64,000 bases of DNA, taken from the NCBI GenBank assembly GCA_037176705.1, contig CM073887.1, positions 62,643,001 to 62,707,000 of the forward strand, given 5' to 3'. Numbering within the stretch: position 1 is the first letter of the stretch; each line of letters opens with the position of its first letter. This DNA is from Molossus alvarezi (Eukaryota; Chordata; Mammalia; Chiroptera; Molossidae). The notes beneath the pieces are model-generated. The model did not search any database. It had not been told where the DNA came from and saw nothing but the letters and a program-made list of their open reading frames with translations. Positions 11,063 to 24,000 of this stretch are shown piece after piece. Position numbers and translations under genes: made by a program.

Positions 11063-14000
11063 AAAGTGGGGACAATAGAAGCACCTCCTTCAGGAGTGGG
11101 GAGCCCCATTTTAATGTCCACCTTCAATGCCCCCTCTCCAAAAGCCTTCTATATTTCCCTCCCATTTGGTGTTCTTCCACCCCTATCCCTCCTTCCAGGC
11201 CAGTGCTGACCCAGGGGTTTTGGAATGTCTGTGTCTAGCTCTTGTCTCCCCCAGCCTAGGGGTTCCTTGGGGCCAGGGCCAGTGTGTGAAAGCACCAAAA
11301 TGGCATCTCCATGGGTTTCTTGCACAACTGGAGAGCCTGGAAGAGGGTATGAGAGGTGGAGAAACATGGAGACCAAGTTTGGGGCATCCAGAGGCTTCAC
11401 TGGAGGGCATGGCAGGGCTAAGAAGGAACTGTCCAAGGGCAGGACCCTCAGAGCAGGGCTGAAATGAAACCATGACTTGGACTGGGGGATAAAAACAAAA
11501 AACCAAACTCAAGTCTTATTCTTACTTTGCCTTGACCACTGCTGACCAATCTGGAACACTGTTGCCCTCCTGGGCCTTTTACCGGATCTGTAGATCTGAA
11601 GTAGCCTTGGGTGGGGTGGGAGTGGGAGTGGGTTGAGAAGCCACACTTCACCAGGGCTTGGATCCCTTCCAGATCACCTTCACCCTCATGGGTGCTAGCC
11701 TCCTGCCCCAAGGCACGGGGAGCTCACTGCCTCTCTCCCAGCTGCCCACCTATCTCTGTGGCTCTGCTAGGAGCAAATCCTACTGAGCCGGAATACCATA
11801 CCCTAAGACCACAACACATGACCAGGAGCATGTGAGGGCAGATGCGAGTTCCTGATGAGTAGTCCAGCCTAAAGGAACCTGTTTCCTCTCTGAAACATGG
11901 AATCTAGGATGGGGTGAAAAAGAGCTAAGGGTCACAATGACCCCACTGCAATCAGTTCAGGACTGAGGACAAAGACCCTGGGAAGCCTTTGCCTCTTGCA
12001 CCCTCTGGTGGCCAGCTGTGAAGGGGTGTTCATGGGTGTGAAGAGGGAGATGGCCATGCAAATGAGATGCAAATTACCAGGCCCTACTCTTTCCCCTGTG
12101 GGCCCTTGAACTCGGTGTGAGGGGTCTGATGGACCAGAGTCCTACACAGGTCTCTTTGTGAGGACTATGTGTCTCTGCTTGAGGCTGTGTCCAGGGACTG
12201 TGGGTGGTGGCAAGACCTGGAAAGGTATGGGACAGCCCACAGCTTCCCCCTACTACCTCACAGAGCCCTTGGGATATGTACAGTTACCTCACTTAGCTGC
12301 CTTTCTGTCCTGCAGGTCTGAGCAACTGGGGTCAGGGCCGGCCTATCTTGTTCACCAGGGCATCCCCTGGACAGGCAGGGCCTGGCACACAGAGGACAGT
12401 CAATATTTGCTGGGTAAATGATTGCATGGTGGACAGGTATAAGGAGACATAGACAACTAGAGGTACAATCAGAACAGGCAAGAAGAGTGATTCTGTAGGG
12501 CCCACACACCAGTCAGGGCCTCCCTCCCCTCAAACTCAGCTGGGGTGGTAGGGAGGCAGAATAGCAGCATAGAAGCCCCCCTTCCCCCATAGACCCTAGG
12601 AAGGGAGAGAGAAGACTGACTTCCATTTCCTGGCAGTGAGAGGTGGTACTTCCTTGACACCTCCTGTGTCCTTAAACCCTCTCCCAGGCCCTCAGACGTC
12701 TCTACAGCCCTGACACCACAGCAGAACCTTCTGTCTTTCCCCTAGGTTGCCCCTGGCGCTTGTCACCCTTCTCTCCCAATCATCCACAGTGCCAAGGGAA
12801 ATATGGGGGGACCCTCCCAGAGCAGTGGGCCTGGGAGCCCAAACTACTGCACTCTGATCTTCCTGATACATTTTGCTGGACACTGTGTTGACACACACTG
12901 GCCTTGGAGGTGTACAGACCATGGGTTATGACCTCCCAAGCCTAGAATTCGAAGAGATCAGTGTAGGCTCTTCCACAGTTAGCAGAAAGACTCAAAGCAA
13001 TTTTGGCAACTATAGTAATTTAGGGACTAGTGTCAGGTACAGCTTGATTCAGGATCCCATGGTGGTTTCTCATATGTATTTGAGGGTGACACCTGCATTA
13101 CAGGGCTGTCTGAAGATGAAAAATGACCGCTGCAAAGCCCCCAGCACAACATAATCAATGGGGATTAACACAGCGGCAGTTACTGGTCCGAGGGACCATG
13201 GCTGATGTGGGGTAGGAGTCAGGAGGCAGCAAAGCCTCTTCTCAGGACATTTACAGCCAGCCTGGAAGCTAGGGGCAGGCGTGGGAAAACTGTGCTGGCC
13301 ACACTTGCTTAGTCTTTCATCCCTGCTAGATCCCACAAGTTTGTGTCCAAGGGCCCAGCTCTGGTCAGGCTAGGGGATGAGGGACAAGGGATGAGGGTCA
13401 GGGCAAGGAGGTATGAGAGGCCCTCAAAGGCTGCAGGGTCACCCCAATGAGGATGGTACCTGAGGCATAAGCCTGACAAGGCTGGGGGAAGAAGTGAAGC
13501 CTGGGGTGGGGAGTTGAAGGCTTGGGTGTCACCCTGTACTTTTAGTCATGGGTGGTGACCCTGCCTTATCCATCTGAGCCTCAGTTTCCTCTTCTGTAAA
13601 ATGAGGTTGTATGTAGGACCCTGGGAGAGGCAGATGAAGAGGCTGGGGGAGGCCAAGACTTGACAACCCAGGGGGAGCAGCTGGGGACAGTGGGAATGGA
13701 GGCTCTGAAAGAGGAAGTAGGGTGGCAATTCTGGGGAAGAGCAGAGCAGGGTCTGTTGGGACTAAGGCGGATCAGAGGAGCACAGAGCATTTTGCTCAGC
13801 AGGGGGACAGCAGCGGAGGGACAGCAGAGTACGAAGGACGTGGGAAGTGCAACAGGGCAGTGTCCTTGAGATATAGAGTGGGAGGACCAGGGCAGAGGGG
13901 ATGGGACAGGGAGACACCTCAGCAGCCCCTCCCAGATGTCTTCCAAGTGATCACACAGCCTGTGGGATTACTCACAACCCCAGGCCCAGATCTAAGCCTG

Positions 14001-15524
14001 GCACTCAGCAGGTGCCCAGTAAGTGCTCTCTGACTGCACATGTGTGAACTCTGCTGCTTCTTGGCTCTGAGGGCTGCTGCTCTAGGGACTGTGGGGTTCC
14101 TGTCCATGTACCCACAACCCTCAGAGAGGGCCCCCATGCTACACAGCACCATCACAGCAGATGGACAGGGGCTCTGAGAGCTATACGAGCCAGGGACTCA
14201 GTACCTTGGGTACCTCTGATTGGCTGGGGTCTGTCCTGAATGGGAACAAAATAACAATACACCGGCCTTTCTTGGTGCCATGCTCTCCACACAAGGTCAA
14301 CCTCACTTCCCAGAATCGGTGCCTTCCTGCAGTTCTCTCCCGTCCAGTTCTGGGCCTGGCCACAAGGTGGGCCTTGACCAATGGGACATCCACAAATGTG
14401 AAGGAAGCAGAGGCTGAATAAGCCCATGTGCACTGGGGCTGCCCTCTTGGTGCCCGACCACCAGAAGCCCTGCTGGAGTGGACCCGTGAAGGTTGAAAAC
14501 TGGATCCCCTGCAGCCAACAGAGATGGGTGAGGCCATCTCTGCCTACTGGTCCAATGAAGCTCAACAGTGCCACACAAATGGCCACCAGATGAGCCCAGC
14601 CCAAACCACAATCATGAGCAATCAGATTGGTGCTGCAAGCCACTAAGTTCTGGGCTAGTCTGGCATGCAGCAGCTGACTGCTACACTGCACATCACTGTA
14701 TGTGGCAGTACCCTCTGCCACCTTGAGTCACTTCCACAGAAGGGAAAAGCAGAGACCAGAGAGGGGGAGGGACTTGCTCAGGGTCACACAGCAGGTCAGT
14801 GGTGGACGAGGAGTCCAGAGCTGGGTGGTAATTGCCGAGCTGGGCTCTGTCTGACAGAAGGTGTGTAAGTAAAGCAAGCAGCTGGCATGTGGCAGGGCAG
14901 GGAAATGTGGGATCCCCTCTGTCTTGGAGGAGTCCTTGGGATCAGAAGAGAACCTATGGCCCAAATAAGGGGCAGGAAGATGGCAGAGAAAGCACCAGGG
15001 AGATGGGCTGACAATGACCTCAAGCAACAGAGGGCACAAGGTCCCCCTGACCCTGCCAAACTATCCTACATGTCTGAGTGGTTAGAGGGTAGATCCCTTC
15101 TTGGACAACAAAGGGGTAGGTTAGTTCAGTGCATGGAGCACAGGAAAGCTCCTGGTCCCACTCAGCACTGACATGGTTAGAGGGGCCAAAGCACCTCTAT
15201 CTCTTCTGGGATCAGGCTGAGGAGGGCAGGGGCAACTCCTCAGGGCTGGAATAAAACACGTACAGTACCCATGAGGCCAAAGTAACAGGCTGTAAAGCTG
15301 AGGTCAGAGGTCATCAGACCCGCTCAACTAGGCTGGAGTGTGCGTGGGGTAACCTGACCAAGCCTCTTCACCCTGGCCTGAGCCTTCAGAGCATCCTTGG
15401 TAAAAATAGGACCGGCCACCCACTTCAGAGGTCACGGCTGGGACTCATGCATGTCTTCGAACCCATGGGGTTTGCAAAGAGAGGTGTTTGCAGAACCTCA
15501 AGACTTTCAGAAAAGCACTTTGCG

Positions 15525-15680
15525 CCTGTCCAGTTTGGCCCAGCACTTAGAGCGTCAGCCTGCGGTCCAGAGAGACCCGGGTTCGGTTCCCGCTAAGGGC
15601 GTGTACCTGGGTTGCAGTTTGTCCCTGGCCCTGGTTGGTCGTGTGGGTGGCAGCCACTCGATATGTCCCTTTCACGTCGA

Positions 15681-15732
<52 letters not shown>

Positions 15733-15790
15733 CCACTCTATCTGAACAAAAAATGGAAAAATGTCCTCGGGTGAGGATAAAAAAAAAAAA
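15525..15790 (+). mobile_element. VES SINE (GGATAAAA-tail type)
   Basis: Head CCTGTCCAGTTTGGCCCAGC, (TC)n expanded to about 45 bases, tail GAGGATAAAA; flanked by AAGCACTTYGC duplication. Confidence 0.93.
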
Positions 15791-16203
15791 AAGCACTTCG
15801 CATTTTCACAACAGGAGGCACAAGCAAGGCATTTGAATGCACCTGGGAAACCATGAGTTCAAAGTAAAAGCTCTGGCTTTTTGAGGTCTGCTGAGTACAG
15901 GGCACTGTACAAGGCACTTTACAGAGTCAACTCTAGTGATGGCTGTAGAACAGCCAAAGCCAGATAGTTATTTAATGCACATGTATCCAGATTAACCCTA
16001 GCATGCTATCCTCAGAGGGAAGATTGCCGCAGATCCATTTTTACACATTCAAAAGACTTTTGTTTTTAATGGTTCTCATGTCTTAGTTCTCCGACACTGC
16101 AACACAGAGGTTTTCTTCTTTCTAAATACCTGGTAGGGGACAAACAGACCAGAACCACAAACTGCAGAAGCCAGGCACATCTCAAAGTAGAGTTACAGCT
16201 TAC

Positions 16204-16206
<3 letters not shown>

Positions 16207-16236
<30 letters not shown>
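16207..16236. repeat. (GT)15 microsatellite
   Basis: Pure GT repeat. Confidence 0.95.
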
Positions 16237-16237
<1 letters not shown>

Positions 16238-16934
16238 CAAACATATATTTATAAGTTATAATGAAAACAAAAACAAAAAGAGTCTTCCCCCAAGATTCTC
16301 TCCCCAGTGTGCAAGGTCTATAGTGCTTTTCATTTTTAGACCATCTAGTCTTCAGCTCAAAGCCTCCTCTAGCTCTGGGCACTCTCCCTGCTTGCTGCCC
16401 ACCTCCCCAACGCCACTCTCCCCCTCGATCACCTGCTCCAGCCACACTCATCTTCTAGATGTTCCCCAACACACCCAGATCCTTAGCCCCAGGGCCTCTG
16501 TCCTCACCACTGCCCTGCCTGGAACATTATCCCAAGTCATATCTATTAGCAAATCTTTCAGGCCTCCACTTGCACTTCCTCCAACTCAACAGAGAGGCTC
16601 CATATCTCCTTTTTACCTTTGCACATGTCTGAAATGCTATGATCTGTTCTGTGTGTACCTGGTTGCTGTGTGTCTCCCTGTAAGACCAAACATGCCTGTC
16701 CTGGCCACCTCTCTGTCCCCAGCACCCAACCTGGCACAAAGCAGACCTCAGGATCTGGGTACCAAGTGACTGAACTCTCCTGCCACAGACACCAAAGGAC
16801 AAGAGGAAGCCACCAAACATTGTGAGATGAGGATGGGGAGCTGTCCAAGGAGCAGTAAGCGCAGTTCCTGGCTGAGTGGCGAAGATTCTTACAGCAATGA
16901 GGCTGAGAGCAGCAAGGATGGGTGGCCCTGGAAG

Positions 16935-17049
16935 CTATCTGTGGCTCTGGGTGGCGGCGTTCATGTGGTCCCGGATACTGATGGCCTGTTTGAGAAGACC
17001 CTCCACACTGCGGAAGTAGACGCTGCTGTCGACAAGGTTCTTCACGGCA
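16935..17049 (-). CDS. BORCS8: BORCS8 coding exon 4 with stop
   Basis: 115 nt, acceptor TTGTAG|TGCCGTG. Encodes the conserved SAVKNLVDSSVYFRSVEGLL stretch and HMNA, then the divergent TQSHR and TAG at 16937-16935. The proline-rich end remembered for human BORCS8 is missing. No AATAAA was found on the minus strand in the 900 bases downstream; ATTAAA-type hexamers at 16075-16080 and 15971-15976 are the nearest poly(A) candidates. Confidence 0.92.
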
Positions 17050-20000
17050 CTACAATGGGAGGATAGATCCAGTAGGCACCACCCTCCCAAACCCACCAAC
17101 TAGAGCTCAGCAGGTACCTGGAGGATTCTGTGGGCCTCCCTGAGGGCTCCTCAGGAGCTCAAAATTTAGATTTCCCTGCCAAGCCTAAAGGTCATTATGC
17201 AAAAGAGCACTTGGTGATAGTCCCTGCTGCCAGGCTGTCTAATATTCTGAAGAAGCTATAAGCATGTAAAGATGCCTCAAAAATACCTTACTTTCCTCTT
17301 AGATAACCTATTCCTACCTTCAAAGGAAGTTTGTCAACTCAAATGAACAGCTCTAGAGGTGAGTGTAGACGGAATCAGGATAACTCATTACCACTTAGGG
17401 GGCACTCAAAGCTGCACTCAGCTCTGGTATTGGCACCACACTGCTGAATGTCTAATGAAAATGCCCCTTCCGGCCCTGGCTGGTTTGGCTCAACGGTTAG
17501 AGTGTCAGCCTGTGGACCAAAGGGTCAAGAATTCAATTCTCAGTCAAGGGTGCGTACCTGGGTTGCAGGTTCAATCCCTAGCCCCGGTCGGGGTCATGAG
17601 GGAGGCAACCAGTTTTTTTTTTGTTTTGTGTTGTTTTAAAAAATTTTTTTCTTTATTGATTTTTAGAGAGAGAGTAAGGGAGACGAAGAGAGAGACAGAA
17701 ACACCAATGAGAGAGCATCAATTGGCCGCCTCCTGTATGCCCCCGCTGGGGATCAGGCCCACAACCTGGGCATGTGCCCTGACCGGGAATTGAATCGGTG
17801 ACTTCTTGGTGCATAGGTCAAGGCTCAACCACTGAGCCACACCGGCCAGGCCAGTTTTTTTGTGTTTTTTTTTTAATCCTCACCTGATGACATTTTTGCA
17901 TTCATCTTCAGATAGAGCGGGAGGGAGAGAGGGAGGAATAGAGAGAGAGAGAGAGAAACATTGATGTGAGAGAGACACATCAACTGGCTGTCACCCACAC
18001 GACCCCAACCAGGGCTGGGGACAAACTGCAACTGAGGTATGTGCCCTTAGCGGGAACCAAACCCGGGTCTCTCGAACCACAGGCTGATGCTCCAACCGCT
18101 GAGCCAATCCGACCAGGGCAGGGAGGTAACCAATTGATGTCTCTCTCTCACATCAATGTTTCTCTATCTCTCTCCCTCCCTCCCTTCCTTCCTTCCACTC
18201 TATCTAAAAATCAATGGAAAAATATATTCTCGGGTGAGGATTAACAGAAAAAGAAAAAGAAAATGTCCCTTCTGATGGCATTACAGGAAAACATTTACCA
18301 AGATGTGCAGGGCCTTGCTAATGCCAGAAAGTCACCTGTGCAACAACCTCTGTAGTAAAAATAAAAGTGTCATTTCAAAGTCCTTCTGTTAGCCCAGCCA
18401 GTGTGGCTCAGTGGTTGAGTGCCGACCCATGCACCAAGAGGTCACCAGTTCAATTCCCGGTCAGGGCACATGCCCAGGTTGTGGGCCCAATCCCCAGTGG
18501 GGGGCATGTAGGAGATGGCCCATGCATTGAGGAGAGAGATGTTCTCTCTCATCGATGTTTCCATCTCTCTCTCCCTCTCCTTCCTCTCTCTCTAAAATCA
18601 ATAAAGAAACAAAAAAATTTTTTAATTGGCCATGAGATCAAGGACAGGAGCTTTCACCATCACTCAGTCTGTTTACTGGTTCATCTTATGCCACCAAGTG
18701 CGATCAGATTTTTAGCACTTGATTGCCAAACTTGATTTTAAGAAAAACCTCAGCCTGGCTGGTATGGCTCAGTGGATTGAACATCGTCCCATGGACTGAG
18801 AGGTCCCGGTTCGACTCCCAGTCAGGGCACATGCCTGAGTTGCAGGCTCAATCCGTGGTGGGGTCATGCAGGAGGCAACCAATCGATGTCTCTATCTCTC
18901 ACTCCCTCCTTCTCTCTCTAAAAAAAAAATCAATAAAAACCTATTTAAAAATAAATACATAAAAATAAATCTTTAACAAACCTCAATAATAAAACAGAAA
19001 AAAGACAAAAACAAAACAAAAAGCTTACTAATATAAGCTCACTAGTGACTAGTGTACCCCAATTTAACATCTTTCGATTTTATAGCAACCATTAACACTG
19101 CCTAAAGCATTTCGAACAACTAAAAGCCAAGGGCTCATCCTGACCAGTGTGGCTCAGTTGATTGAGCATCGTCCTGTGCACCAAAGGTCACTGGTTCAAT
19201 TCCCCATCAGGGCACATACCCAGGTAGTGGATTCAATCCCTCATTGGGGTGGAGAGGAGAGGCTACCAATCAATGTTTCTCTGTTTGTCTCTCTCCTCTC
19301 CCTACCTCTCTCTCTAAAATCAATCAAAACATATTTTAAAAAATAAATAAAAATAAAAGCCAAGGGAGCTTTCATGTCCATAAAGAAAATATGTTCTTTT
19401 AGCATTAGAGAAATTCACATCTCACTACAGAGAATTATTTAGAGCTCAGGGCACACTGGCCTCCTGTCTAGTCCAATTATGGTCCAGTGGAACTTTCTGG
19501 AACATGAGAGACACTTTTATATCCACTGAGATGATTACTCAGCACTTGAAAAGTGGCTAGAGAGACTGAGGAGCTGAATCTTTAACTTTATTTCATTTTA
19601 ATGCATTAAAGTTGAAGTGTGCAGCACTGGTGGTCAGGGCTCCTGAGCTAGATGGTGCAGTAGAGGAATCAGCAGAAAGGAAAGACTTTGATATACTCTT
19701 CCTTTAGTCTGAGCCTTGCTAATGAGGTCCTGGCTGTCCAGGAACTGTTCGGTAGCCCTGAAAGAGAAACTCTTATTTCTTTTCTACTCTTCCTTGAGCT
19801 AAGGAAGATGTTTGTGATCGCCATCCTCAGGAAGGCACCATTTGTCCAGGTCACCCTGTCCCAGTGCTAGGACTGCTGATGGCAGAACCCTCACTCAGCT
19901 CAGTGGCCCCAGCAGGACTTCCTGTCAAGGAACCTTTGCCCACCCAACAGAAACAGGCAAGCAAATGCCACAGATGGGAAGTGCTGGGAGGGTCTAGCCT

Positions 20001-20984
20001 CCACCAAATAACCCACAGGCCATTCTAGGGACAAATGACACCTCTAAATAAAGTGACAAAACTCCTGAGGCAAATGGAACAAGCCAGGATATTAAATACA
20101 GTTTAGGGAACCAACAAAAGCACAGGAGAAAAGGGCGGCAAAGCTGCCATAATGCAAAGAAACACCAACTATTTTTCACCTTCAGGCATCTTTCCCTTGG
20201 GGAAGAAAAACCAATCTGAAGATTTAGAGAAAATTAAACAAACAAAAAAATAAGTGGTACACCCACATTCACAGCAGTATTATTCACAATAGCTAAAACA
20301 TGGAAGCAACGCGTCCTGGCCAGAGCGTCCTGGCCAGAGTGTTCGGTTGGAGCGTTATCCTGTACACTGAAAGGTCATGAGTTCAATTCCTGATGGGGGT
20401 AACATGCCCAGGTTGTGGGGTTCAGTCCTCAATTGGGGCACATATGAGAATCATCCAGTCAATGTATGTTTCTCTCGCGCGCATCAGTGTTTCTCTCTCT
20501 CTCCCTTCCTCTAAAATCAATAAACATATCCTCAGGTGAAGATTTTTAAAAATTTTTGGGAAAAAAAACATGGAAGCAACCTAAATACCTCCTGACAAAT
20601 GAATGGATAAACAAAATGTAGAATTTTATTCAGCCTTAAAAAAGAAGAAAATTTCGACACCTAACTACATGAATGAACCCTGAGGACATTATGCTAAATG
20701 AAAGAAGATAGACACAAAAAGAGAAATACTGTGTGATTCCATTCATGTGAGGTCCAAGAGTAGTTAAATTATAGAAACAGAAAGTAAAATGGTGGGTGCC
20801 AGGGACTGGGGGAGCAGGATGGGGAGTTAGTGTTTAATGGAGATAGAGTTTTAGTTATGCAGGATGAAAAGTTCTAGAGATAGATGGTCGTGATGGCTGT
20901 ACAACAATGTGAATGAATTTTTTTTTTTTAATCCTCACCCGAGGACATTTTTTCATTTTTTGTTCAGATATAGTGGGAGGGAGG

Positions 20985-21024
<40 letters not shown>

Positions 21025-24000
21025 AACACTGACATGAAAGGGACACATCGAGTGGCTGCCACCTGCACAACCCAACCAGGGACAAACTGCAACTAAGGTA
21101 CGCGCCCTTAGCAGGAACCAAACCTGGGTCTCTCTGGACCACAGGCCAATGCTCTAACCGCTGAGCCAAACTGGCCAGGGCACAATGTGAATGTATTTAA
21201 TGCCAATGAACTATATACTTAAAAGTGGTCAAGATGACAATTTTTTTTTAATCCTCACCTAAGGATATTTTTCCACTGCTTTTTAGAGAGACTGGAAGGG
21301 AGTTAGGGAGGGAGAGAGAGAGAAACATTGATGTGAGAGAGACACCAACCAGGGCCAAGGATTGAACCTGCAATCCAGGCACATGCCCTTGACTGGAATT
21401 GAACCTGCAACCCTTCGGTCCACAAGCCGACACTCTAACCACTGAGCAACCAGCCAGGGCTAAGATGATGTTTTTTTTAATTTTTGTTTGCTTGTTTTTA
21501 TTTCATTTTTTTTAAGATGATAAATTTTATGTTTCCCAATCCTTATTACACCCTCCTATGACAGATGGGGAAGGGCTCAGTGCTGGGAAGAAGCCTGCCC
21601 AAGGCACACAGAGGTAGAGCAAATAGTGAGAAGCACAGGCCTAGGTTAGAACCTGCTGTGTGGCCAAGTAAATTGAGATCCAGATGCCTCCCTACACAGG
21701 TGGGCTTGGCAAGACAGGAATCACTGGGGAGCTGGCTGAGATGCCCCTGAGTGCCCAGGAGGCGACCCCAGGGCATAGTGGCATAGTGGGGTGACCTTGG
21801 CAATGGGGAGGCTGTGGTGCTCACCTGCAGGCATACTCCACTGTGTAGATGGCTCCCTGACTCTGCTCCTCCCACCGCTGCATGTCAGCCTGTGGGGAGT
21901 GGGGGATGGGAGGCTGTTAGGCAGGGGTGGGGGAGGCTGCCAGCCACCTCTATCATCCTTTCTGAAATGGAACACCAGATCACCATGGCTGCTGAGACTG
22001 GCCCCCTCCAGCCCCGTACCTTTCTTCCTACAACTCTCCTCCAGGCTTTCTGTGAATACCTAGCTACTATGTCTTGGAGTGTTTGCATCAACTATTCCCT
22101 CTCACTGACATGCTATTCCCTCCAGTCTTCACACAGCTGCTTCCTTCTCACTATACAGGTCACAACTAATCTAGGCCTGCTGCTCCTTCTTCCAAATCTG
22201 CCCCACATCTGTCCACACACAGCCCCAATCTGGTTCAGTAACTACATGCCTCCTTGCTGGTGTCTCAGCCTTGGTTCTTACTTCAGCAGTCCCTGCTCTG
22301 CCAGTAGGCCCCAGCTCACAATGTGCAGACTCTGCAGGGGTTGGTGGCAGGGGTGCATGGGGCTCACCTTATGCTGGGCTAGCTCTGGCAGAGAGCGGCG
22401 CACGTGTTCCTGGAGCCGGTAGAGGGCCACAGATGGTTCATTGGCCAGGACGTAGACGCTCTCAGTGAACTTGTCTGTGACTGGGTCCAGGATTGACAGT
22501 GGAAGGCAGCAAAATAAGGGAAGGGAATGTACAGACACAAAGAAACAAAGCATAAGACTCCTGATTGCCCAACCTATGAGTCCAGCTAGAGCGAGGGGTA
22601 TCTGGTGTCCCCTCCAGCAGCTGGGTCACCTGTGGCCCAGGTGATAGGTTGAAGGAGATGGTCACAGAAGGCCTCACTCATTATATTATCAATACATCCA
22701 GTAAACTCATGATCTTTCCCCTCCCAAGCCCCCTTGTAGTGGACACAGCTGCTGCCCACTTGGATCCCCTTGCATTCTTTTTACCCCAGTGAATAAATCT
22801 GAGATTCCTCCTGAGGATCCACTGTTTATTGGATCTGAAAGTGCCTGAAAGTTTATTTATAACCCTGGGTGGCCCGCAGCCATGAGGAGTATGAAAGTCT
22901 CTGCCCCTTGCTGTGTGTTGGAACAATTGGGAGGCATGCCTCACTTCCCTCTGAGAGATTTTGCTGGGGATCGAACCTGCAACCCAGGTTATGTGCCCTT
23001 GACAGGGAATTGAATCTGCGACCCTTTGGTGCACAGGCTGACACTATACGCTCTGAGCCACTCTAGCCAAGGCTCCCTCTGAGGGGTTTTACCTGAGGTT
23101 GCTCCTTGCTCAGCCTCCTCCCCAGCCATGTTCTGTTTTACCTCTCACCTGCAGAGCTCTCCTGGTAAGCTAATTACACACAAATCTTCATCCCAGGGTC
23201 TGCATTCCTAGTCAGTTGGTCATCCATACCATTCATGAGCAGATCCTTCTGGTTCTGCCACAAAACAAAGACCAAGCTCACCCATGCTTACTACTGCACT
23301 GGTCTAGGTATGGCCACCTCCCACATGGATGCCAGACATAGCCCCCCCTGGTCTCCACACAGCAGATGGAGTGAACTCCTAATGAACACATCAAATATGT
23401 CCCTCCCTTGCTTGGAACCCTTCCATGGCTCCCATCAGCCAGATAAAAACCTGCTTTCCTCACCATGGCCCCTAAGGTCCTGTGTGTTCTGCCTGCTGTT
23501 GATCTCCCTGCCCTCTTCGCCTTCTGCCTAGGCACAATGGCCTCCTGGCTGTTACTTAGACACTCCCAGCACTGTCCAAAAAAACTTTCTGAGATGACTG
23601 AAAGGTTCTATAATCTATACTGTCCAACATGGTAGCCACTAACCACAGGTGGCTACTGGGCACTTGAAATGTGGTCAATGTGACTCAGAAACTGAATTTT
23701 TATCTTTAGCTAATGTTAATTACCCATAAATACTGTGACCAGTAGCTACTGTATTACAGCAGATCTCGAAACACTTTGCCACCTCAGGGCTTTTGCATCT
23801 GTTGTTCTGTCACTGGCACCATCCCCATCTCCTACCCCTGCCCCAGGCTTCTCTTCATTCCTCATGTCTCAGCTCAAATGTCACCTCTTGGGCAAAGCCT
23901 TCCCTAATCACTAAGCTTAATCAGATGTCCCTCATTCTTAACCTCAGCCAGCACTTTGTTCATTTCTCTTATACTTAAATTCTTGTTCTTTTTTTTTTTT

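Larger units (their letters stand above)
8661..16934. other. Spacer between MEF2B promoter and BORCS8 coding end
   Basis: No supported exon. Contains three VES SINEs, MIR-like fragments and a GT microsatellite. Part of 16000-16934 is presumably BORCS8 3'UTR, but its end is not defined. Confidence 0.5.
17471..18258 (+). mobile_element. VES SINE split by a nested pair of minus-strand SINEs
   Basis: Host head at 17471-17612 and host tail at 18121-18258. Outer duplication GAAAATGYCCCTTC at 17457-17470 and 18259-18272. The interruption starts and ends at GGGAGGYAACC. Confidence 0.9.
20255..21535 (+). mobile_element. L1 3' end split by three SINEs
   Basis: Pieces 20255-20310, 20565-20915, 21182-21239 and 21461-21535 read as one old L1 3' end (AGCAGTATTATTCACAATAG, then CAGCCTTAAAAAAG, then AATGCCAATGAACTATA, then AAGATGATAAATTTTATG). 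No open reading frame remains. Confidence 0.85.
17050..21824 (-). other. BORCS8: BORCS8 intron 3, repeat-dense
   Basis: GT-AG intron of 4.8 kb. Most of it is SINE and L1 sequence: a nested SINE stack (17471-18258), three separate SINEs (18391-19354), and an L1 3' end split by three SINEs (20255-21535). Confidence 0.85.

Noticed and set aside
14152..14721. 189-codon open frame on the minus strand
   Set aside because: No domain, no CpG-rich start, no splice context and no recognisable protein; probably chance in low-stop sequence.
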